Assembly: GCA_015654825.1 (NCBI GenBank)
Contig: JAATGE010000027.1
Location: 1-10,794, forward strand
Length of the DNA: 10,794 nt
Direction of reading: 5' to 3'
From: Rhodospirillales bacterium
GTDB lineage: Bacteria > Pseudomonadota > Alphaproteobacteria > Acetobacterales > Acetobacteraceae
Position numbers and translations under genes: made by a program. Shown here one piece after another: positions 6,087-10,794 of the stretch (positions within the stretch are counted from its first letter, which is position 1; every line of letters starts with the position of its first letter). The notes under the pieces are model-generated. The model was not told the DNA's origin. It saw only the letters and a program-made list of their open reading frames with translations, and ran no database searches.

Positions 6087-7080
6087 AACTCGGCAAGCGA
6101 TAGTTACAATATTGCTGAACAGCGCGCCGCTCCAGAATGTGATTTCGTTTTCCCTTATGAATGATCTTTACCTTGGAGCCAATCGGTTTGATATTTCGGC
6201 AGCACTGATGACGGATTCTGCCACGGCGTTAAGCGTCATCCCGCTTTCGATTGAAATTCAGATTGTATTGGGTGGCGAAGTGGCGTCGCTTATCGTCGGC
6301 GAAGTCGACGGTTTAGAGATCGATCCAATTGGGGGCGAAATGCGCCTCACCGGAAGGGACCTCACCGCCCGTTTCCTGATGTCACAAACACAGCAGACGT
6401 TTGAAAATCAGACCTCTAGCGAGATCGTGTCGCTGATTGGCGCGCGGCACGGCCTGACATCGGACGTGACTTCCACGTCCACGCTTGTGGGGCGCTATTA
6501 TGGAAATAGTCGCACGCGCACGGCACTGTACCAAAATGCCCGCGCGACGAGCGACTGGGACATATTGACTTGGCTGGCGGAGATCGAGGGCTACGACCTA
6601 TGGGTCGACGGATACACGTTGCACTTTCATCCTCGTTCTGACGCAGCGCCCGTTATGGCGATTTGCGCGAACGATTGCATCGATCTTCATCTGCACCGAC
6701 GTCTGGATATCGCGGCGGGCGTGTCCATTACGGTAAAGAGCTGGGATTGCCGAACCCAGCAGGCGGTAACGCAGGCCCGCGACTCCGGCAGTGGTTCACC
6801 TTCGGCGATGAAGCTGGTCATCGTTCGGCCGAATCTGCCGACCGCGGATGCGGCGTTGATGGCTCAGCAGGCATTGAACCAGATGACCAGGCATGAGCGG
6901 ATTATTTCGTTTTCCATGCCCGGCGATCTGATAACTTTGCCGCGAATGATGCTCGCGCTTGCACATACAGGTACCGACTTTGACGGCACTTACGAGGTGT
7001 CCGAGGTGGAGCGCAGCTTTTCGGTACGGCGCGGGTTCGTTCAGCACGTGCAGGCGAGGAGCGTCGCGTGGACGCAGTAA
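6073..7080 (+). CDS. Baseplate hub protein, gpD / Mu gp44 family
   Basis: A 335-residue hub protein that joins the end of the tail tube to the spike and organises the baseplate centre. I chose TTG 6073 as start because a full GGAGGT (6063-6068) lies five bases before it; the GTG at 6067 sits inside that site and cannot use it. The N-terminal part (about residues 5-110) is beta-rich and ends with the GGEMRLTGRDLTARFL pattern shared by gpD-like hubs. The middle carries SSEIVSLIGARHGL and YYGNSRTRTALYQNARATS, followed by WLAEIEGYDLWVDGYTLHF (about residues 167-185), the typical second domain. The C-terminus has FDGTYEVSEVERSFSVRRGF. Length and layout fit Mu gp44/P2 gpD. P2 D is also known as a late control protein in annotations; its structural role is the hub. 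The next gene starts inside its last codons. Confidence 0.9.
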   Translation: MASSETRQAIVTILLNSAPLQNVISFSLMNDLYLGANRFDISAALMTDSATALSVIPLSIEIQIVLGGEVASLIVGEVDGLEIDPIGGEMRLTGRDLTARFLMSQTQQTFENQTSSEIVSLIGARHGLTSDVTSTSTLVGRYYGNSRTRTALYQNARATSDWDILTWLAEIEGYDLWVDGYTLHFHPRSDAAPVMAICANDCIDLHLHRRLDIAAGVSITVKSWDCRTQQAVTQARDSGSGSPSAMKLVIVRPNLPTADAALMAQQALNQMTRHERIISFSMPGDLITLPRMMLALAHTGTDFDGTYEVSEVERSFSVRRGFVQHVQARSVAWTQ

Positions 7081-7592
7081 TAAATCATTTGAAGGGTCAT
7101 GCGGCGCAGCTGGACCACGGGTGGGCACACCCCAGGCTCGGAATTGTCACGTCGGTCGACAGCCAAACCTATTCGGCGCGGGTAACCATTCAGCCGGAGG
7201 GTGTGCTGACCGGTTGGCTACCTATAGCGGCGGGCTGGACTGGCAACAATTGGGGCATGGTCTGTGCGCCATCGCCAGGTGACCAGGTTGTCGTGCTGTG
7301 GCAGGAGGGCGATGCGGAACAGGGACTGGTGGCCGGCCGCATCTGGTCGAACGTTGCGACGCCGCCGGTGGCGCCAGCGGGAGAATTCTGGCTGGTTCAT
7401 CGGAGTGGCAGCTGTCTTAAGTTGCATAACGATGGTTCCATCGAAAGCGGTGGAACCGTCTGGCATCATAACGGCGACCTGCGGGTCAGCGGCGACGTGT
7501 ACGACAATCACGGCCCGATGTCCGGCCTGCGTGCACACTATAACGAGCATACTCATCCGCCATCCGATACTCCACCCACATCCACGGATTGA
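7068..7592 (+). CDS. Baseplate spike / assembly protein V (Mu gp45 family)
   Basis: A 174-residue protein starts at GTG 7068 with GAGGAG at 7056-7061; it overlaps the hub gene by 13 bases. Residues about 18-95 look like the OB-fold domain: VTSVDSQTYSARVTIQP, then TGWLPIAAGWTG, then SPGDQVVVLWQEGD. The C-terminal part (about residues 105-160) has short repeating Gly-rich strands (SGSCLKLHNDGSIESGGT, then GDLRVSGDVYDNHGPM) that fit a trimeric beta-helix. The end carries EHTHPP with His161 and His163. In P2 gpV and phi92 gp138 an HxH-type motif at the apex binds an iron ion and sharpens the spike. The same motif here strongly supports a membrane-piercing tip. The tail after it (TPPTSTD) is short and disordered. 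Family assignment is firm. Confidence 0.92.
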   Translation: MDAVINHLKGHAAQLDHGWAHPRLGIVTSVDSQTYSARVTIQPEGVLTGWLPIAAGWTGNNWGMVCAPSPGDQVVVLWQEGDAEQGLVAGRIWSNVATPPVAPAGEFWLVHRSGSCLKLHNDGSIESGGTVWHHNGDLRVSGDVYDNHGPMSGLRAHYNEHTHPPSDTPPTSTD

Positions 7593-7604
7593 ACGGGATA
7601 TCAG

Positions 7605-7973
7605 ATGGCGGACGCTGTTCTCACCTGGGGCGGAGACCTGCAGATTGATCCGACCGGCGATATAGCGCTCGTAGCCGGTTCCGATATCGGGCAACAGCGA
7701 ATATTTCGTCGGCTTCTGACAAATCCGCGCGATTACATTTGGCACGCGGCCTATGGCGCTGGATTGGGTGGTTTTGTCGGTCGGCCGGCCAATCAGCGGA
7801 TCATCGAAGCCACCATTCGCAGCCAGCTTTCACTTGAGGCATTTGTTTCGCCGGCGCCGCCACCTACCGTAGCGGTTCAGGTGCAGCCCAACGGCCAGGT
7901 GTTCGCCGACGTCGGTTACGTCGACAGCAATACAAGTACGTTGCAGTATCTTTCTTTTTCGCTGGGTGTCTGA
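7605..7973 (+). CDS. Baseplate wedge protein, Mu gp46 / gpW class
   Basis: A 122-residue protein starts at ATG 7605, twelve bases after the spike stop; only a weak GGGAT-type binding site precedes it. The N-terminus, with DLQIDPTGDIALVAGSDIGQ, then a helix QQRIFRRLLTNPRDYIW and the YGAGLGGFVG turn, is the standard pattern of gp46/gpW/gp25-like wedge proteins: 'D+...G+++...G.....Q.+...L.T..G.....P.YG..L...+G'. A helix with IIEATIRSQLSLE and a beta C-terminus with VQVQPNGQVFADVGY follow. These proteins form the inner baseplate ring and contact the sheath and baseplate J. The stop is followed one base later by the ATG of J (TGAGATG), a junction repeated between J and gpI. Translation is probably coupled. 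Identification is strong by motif and by position. Confidence 0.88.
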   Translation: MADAVLTWGGDLQIDPTGDIALVAGSDIGQQRIFRRLLTNPRDYIWHAAYGAGLGGFVGRPANQRIIEATIRSQLSLEAFVSPAPPPTVAVQVQPNGQVFADVGYVDSNTSTLQYLSFSLGV

Positions 7974-7974
7974 G

Positions 7975-9096
7975 ATGCAGTTGCCGGTGCAGACATTTAC
8001 CGGTTTGATGCAACAAATGGCAGCGGCCGTTCAGGGCGGCGCGACGCAGCTGATCGATCTGACGGTCGGGGCGGTGCTCAGGGCATTGTTGGAGGCAGCC
8101 GCATCGGTGGCCCTGTGGCTGCAGTGGCTGATCGTGCAAGTGCTGAGCGCTACCCGGGCAGCGACGAGTGCCGGGCCCGACCTCGACAGCTGGATGGCCG
8201 ACTTTTCATTGCTCCGCATGCCCGGCGCCAGCGCACTGGGAACTGTCACTTTCAGTCGGTATACGAGCGGTCTGGCGGCAACAATTCCGGTCGGTTGCAC
8301 GATCATGACCCAGGACGGACTGACGCAATTTTCCGTTATCGCCGATGCCGCCCTCCCGGCTTGGAACGGCAGTAATGGTTACACGTTGGCGGCGGGGCTG
8401 ATCAGCGTTGATGTACCCGCCATGGCCGCGCAATCCGGCGCCGGCAGCAATGTGCAGGCGGGGACGATCACCGTGCTGACAACTCCGATCCCCGGCGTGG
8501 ACCTGGTAATAAATGCCGCGCCCATGGCCGGCGGGACTGATCCTGAAAGCGACGCGGCGTTGCGTGCCCGGTTCACACTCTACATCAACAGCCGATCATT
8601 GGCCACCCCAAGCGCAATTCTTTTCGCAGTCGCCAGCTTGCGTCCCGGGTTACGGTATACGCTGCTGGAAAATCAAACGCTTGCCGGTGTAGTCCAGGCC
8701 GGCAATTTCTGTGTGATCGTGGATGACGGATCGGGGGCGCCCGCGGCTTCGTTGTTGACGGCCGCACAAGGCGCCGTCAACGCAGTGCGCCCCATTGGTT
8801 CTACGTATATCGTTGTCGGACCGCTTGTCGTTCCCGCATCCGTGGCGCTGACGATCGAGACTGGCACGCCGGGGACCCACGCGCTGGTGGCACAATCCGT
8901 TCAGACCGCAATCGCAACTTGGATAGCCAGCCTGCCGATTGGGGGCACCCTGGCGATTTCCCGACTTGACGCGATCGCGCATGAGACCGATCCGGGCGTG
9001 ATAAGCGTTACGAGCACGACGATCAACAGCGCAACGCAGGACCTGACTGCTCCTGACAACGCGGTCATTCTGCCTGCCGGAATTGTGGTGAGCTGA
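7975..9096 (+). CDS. Baseplate J / Mu gp47 family protein
   Basis: A 373-residue protein starts at ATG 7975, one base after the upstream stop. A GTG at 7966 would add MSE but lies inside the previous gene without a binding site, so I prefer the ATG. The N-terminal helical region has LIDLTVGAVLRALLEAAASV and DLDSWMADFSLLRMPGA; a beta domain follows with GTVTFSRYTSGLAATIPVG. Residues 186-199 carry the family hallmark GGTDPESDAALRAR, after an LVINAAPM strand. The C-terminal half is beta-rich (TYIVVGPLVVPASVALTIET) with a short helical element SVQTAIATWIAS. The protein forms the wedge arm that links the inner baseplate to gpI and the fibres. Length agrees with the family. Nothing looks truncated. 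Confidence 0.93.
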   Translation: MQLPVQTFTGLMQQMAAAVQGGATQLIDLTVGAVLRALLEAAASVALWLQWLIVQVLSATRAATSAGPDLDSWMADFSLLRMPGASALGTVTFSRYTSGLAATIPVGCTIMTQDGLTQFSVIADAALPAWNGSNGYTLAAGLISVDVPAMAAQSGAGSNVQAGTITVLTTPIPGVDLVINAAPMAGGTDPESDAALRARFTLYINSRSLATPSAILFAVASLRPGLRYTLLENQTLAGVVQAGNFCVIVDDGSGAPAASLLTAAQGAVNAVRPIGSTYIVVGPLVVPASVALTIETGTPGTHALVAQSVQTAIATWIASLPIGGTLAISRLDAIAHETDPGVISVTSTTINSATQDLTAPDNAVILPAGIVVS

Positions 9097-9097
9097 G

Positions 9098-9739
9098 ATG
9101 TTTGGCGACGCCGCAGATATGGCGCAACGGATCCGGGCGACGATACCGCCAGCATGGTTCGCCGATGATGCGCCTGTGCTGCAGGCGTTGCTTCTAGGTT
9201 TTGGCACGGCTTGGGCGGCTTGCTATGACCTGCTGCAGACGGTCATTCAGCAAAGTCGGATTTCTACGGCGACTGATCAAATCCTGGATCTGGTCAGCAC
9301 TGACTTCTTTGGGCCTGTACTGCCGCGTTTCGCTGGCGAGCAGGACGCCGCGTTCCGACAGCGCATTCGATTTGAATTGCTGCGGCCGCGGGCAACCAGG
9401 GCAGCGGTTTCAGCAGCCATTTTTCAATTGACCGGGCGAATCCCAGTAATTTTTGAACCAGCCAATTCGAGCGATACCGGGGGTTACAATGTCGGCGGCT
9501 GTGGATACAATGTTGCCGGGGGCTGGGGAAATATCGGCTTGCCGTTCCAGTTTTTTATTACTGTCTACCGTCCGAGCGGTGGCGGGATCGCGAACCTGGC
9601 TGGCTATGGAACTGGTGGCGTCCCCGTGCGTGGCAACCTGGTTATGCAAACGAGCCGGCTGAGCGACGCCGATCTGTTTGCCGCGATCCCGCCGCTGTTG
9701 CCGGCGGGTACGATTGCATGGGCGCGCATTGCCGCCTGA
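9098..9739 (+). CDS. Tail protein I / Mu gp48-like baseplate protein
   Basis: A 213-residue protein starts at ATG 9098, one base after the J stop. The N-terminal half is helical, with IPPAWFADDAPVLQALLLGFG and LLQTVIQQSRISTATDQIL, followed by LVSTDFFGPVLPR and then AFRQRIRFELLRPRATRAAV. The sequence of a TA..LDL...DFFG..L.R..GE.D..+R.RI...LLRPR.TR..+...+..LTG is the pattern I know from gp48/gpI-like proteins in Mu-type prophages. The C-terminal half is Gly/Tyr/Asn-rich (GGYNVGGCGYNVAGGWGN) and may fold as a fibre-attachment region. In P2 gpI is at the baseplate rim and contacts the tail fibre H. Here the next gene is the fibre, as expected. The gpI/gp48 name is supported by motif and position. 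Confidence 0.82.
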   Translation: MFGDAADMAQRIRATIPPAWFADDAPVLQALLLGFGTAWAACYDLLQTVIQQSRISTATDQILDLVSTDFFGPVLPRFAGEQDAAFRQRIRFELLRPRATRAAVSAAIFQLTGRIPVIFEPANSSDTGGYNVGGCGYNVAGGWGNIGLPFQFFITVYRPSGGGIANLAGYGTGGVPVRGNLVMQTSRLSDADLFAAIPPLLPAGTIAWARIAA

Positions 9740-9810
9740 CCACCTTGATCGAGGCCGCAACGCGAGAGGCCGGGAATCGAGTTCTCCGATCGGCTGAGAG
9801 GTAATTCATC

Positions 9811-10794
9811 GTGGACAGGCAGATTGTCTATCCGGGCGCAATTCCGCTGGATACGGACGTGCTTAACATCGAACGCGAAGTGATGGTTGCGATTGGCTAT
9901 CTGGCGCAACTTGTGCTGGGTACTGGCATGGTGGCGGACGGCTTGGTGTGCGTCCCGACACAGCCAGCCTCAATGGTGGTTTCGATCGGGCCCGGCAGTA
10001 TTACGCAATTTGGCGTCGTCGACAGCAACGCCTTCGGCTCGCTGCCGGCCGAACCGACCGAGCCCCTCGTTCGCATGGGAATCAATCTCGGACCGACGAA
10101 TTTCACGCTGACGGCACCTACGACGGCTGGGTATGCGACCAACTATCTGATCGAGGCCACGCTGTTGGAGACGGACGCTACACCGGTCGTCCTGCCATAC
10201 TATAACGCGGCGAACCCCGGGCAGCCATTCGGTGGTCCGGGTAACGACGGCGCCGCGCAGAATACACAGAGACTGCAGCAGGTGCAGCTTCAGCTGAAGG
10301 CGGGAGCTCCCAATGCCGCCGGGACGCAGCAGACGCTATCGGCGGACGCCGGCTGGGTAGGATTGTTTGTTATCGTCGTGCAGACCGGCCAAACCAGCGT
10401 TACGGCATCGAACATCAGTGCGCTGGCGACGGCGCCGTACCTTGCTTGGAAGCTGCCGCAACTCAGCCCCGGCACGCATAACCTGGCGGTATTTACACCG
10501 ACCAGCCAGGGCGACTGGGCGGTACCCGCGGGTGTTTCAAAGGTGAAGCTGCGTGTTTGGGGTGGCGGTGGCGCGGGGGGCGCCGGGTTCGGCGGCGCCG
10601 GCGGTGGCGGCGCCGGCGGTGGTTATGTCGAGGGCTTTTTTGCCGTTCCGCCAGGCGGAAGCTATTTTGTTACAGTCGGCAACGGCGGTATCGGATCCGG
10701 CACGCCGGGCGGAACCTCGAGTTTTGGAAGTGTCGCCAGTGCAACGGGTGGACAGGCTGGCGCCGATGGATCGAGCGGCGTTGGCGGCACCGGC
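9811..10794 (+). CDS. Glycine-rich tail fibre protein (5' part; runs off the window)
   Basis: An open frame starts at GTG 9811 with GAGAGG at 9796-9801 and has no stop by the window end (328 codons). The N-terminus begins MDRQIVYPGAIPLDTDVLN, and the next part (residues about 15-45) is partly helical; such regions attach fibres to baseplate proteins. Residues about 45-225 are beta-rich with NYLIEATLLETDATPVVLPY. From about residue 235 the sequence turns into the phage-tail glycine-rich domain: WAVPAGVSKVKLRVWGGGG, then Gly/Ala repeats (about residues 251-271), then GYVEGFFAVPPGGSYFVTVG. This domain is common at receptor-binding fibre tips. A 15-base tandem repeat lies inside it. Fibres act in host recognition, and in Mu the equivalent is gp49. 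Gene identity is strong; receptor is unknown and the C-terminus is missing. Confidence 0.85.
   Translation, partial: MDRQIVYPGAIPLDTDVLNIEREVMVAIGYLAQLVLGTGMVADGLVCVPTQPASMVVSIGPGSITQFGVVDSNAFGSLPAEPTEPLVRMGINLGPTNFTLTAPTTAGYATNYLIEATLLETDATPVVLPYYNAANPGQPFGGPGNDGAAQNTQRLQQVQLQLKAGAPNAAGTQQTLSADAGWVGLFVIVVQTGQTSVTASNISALATAPYLAWKLPQLSPGTHNLAVFTPTSQGDWAVPAGVSKVKLRVWGGGGAGGAGFGGAGGGGAGGGYVEGFFAVPPGGSYFVTVGNGGIGSGTPGGTSSFGSVASATGGQAGADGSSGVGGTG
10591..10620 (+). repeat. In-frame 15-base tandem repeat in the fibre glycine-rich tip
   Basis: GGCGGCGCCGGCGGT occurs twice without a gap (10591-10605 and 10606-10620), each encoding Gly-Gly-Ala-Gly-Gly in the fibre frame. A related GC-rich, glycine-coding run precedes it from 10561. 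The unit length is a multiple of three, so loss or gain of a copy would change tip length but not the frame. Confidence 0.8.

Noticed and set aside
7966..7974. GTG 7966 as start of baseplate J
   Set aside because: It lies inside the upstream gene and has no binding site; ATG 7975 follows the stop in the same TGAGATG junction used by the next gene.
8650..9207. 185-codon antisense frame opposite baseplate J and gpI
   Set aside because: It lies across two securely identified + strand genes and has no family pattern.
9740..9810. Regulatory element or terminator between gpI and the fibre gene
   Set aside because: Short GATCG/CGATC and GGCC matches exist, but no stable stem with a U-tract or promoter boxes could be supported; only the GAGAGG binding site is clear.

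Overview
The window is the tail module of a contractile-tailed (myovirus-type) prophage, or of a phage-derived particle. All recognisable genes lie on the + strand, closely packed, and many overlap by a few bases. The DNA is GC-rich, start codons are a mix of ATG, GTG and TTG, and the proteins read like tail proteins of alphaproteobacterial, perhaps Acetobacteraceae, prophages. That host assignment comes from remembered resemblance only; nothing in the window fixes the species.

Layout, left to right: the 3' end of an unidentified gene (1-134); a probable tail-completion protein (144-953); a 54-residue protein directly before the sheath (967-1131); the tail sheath (1134-2708); a 308-base stretch with no convincing gene (2709-3016); the tail tube (3017-3445); a tail assembly chaperone pair made by programmed -1 frameshifting (3445-3789 and 3445-3956); a proline/alanine/serine-rich protein in the tape-measure position (4031-5188); a Mu gp43/P2 gpU-position protein (5227-5901); a LysM-like gpX protein (5901-6086); the gpD-type hub (6073-7080); the gpV spike (7068-7592); a gp46/gpW baseplate wedge (7605-7973); baseplate J/gp47 (7975-9096); gpI/gp48 (9098-9739); and the start of a glycine-rich tail fibre (9811 to the window end). 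The order follows phage Mu from gp37 to gp49 almost one for one, with a P2-type X protein added before the hub.

The genes work as one assembly line. Hub, spike and wedge proteins build the baseplate. The chaperones load the tape-measure protein, on which the tube polymerises, and the sheath assembles around the tube. J, gpI and the fibre complete the baseplate rim and recognise the host.

The strongest non-obvious signal is the frameshift site in the chaperone gene. The heptamer G GGA AAC is followed immediately by a UGA stop and, six bases after the heptamer, by a perfect 9-bp stem. The -1 frame continues for 56 residues. Other points are an atypical and short tape-measure candidate, a 10-bp perfect hairpin inside the sheath gene, the unexplained gap between sheath and tube, and a 15-base in-frame tandem repeat in the fibre tip. 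No capsid, terminase, integrase, lysis, tRNA, CRISPR or insertion-sequence feature was found. No convincing promoter or terminator was found either, so the module is probably transcribed from upstream.
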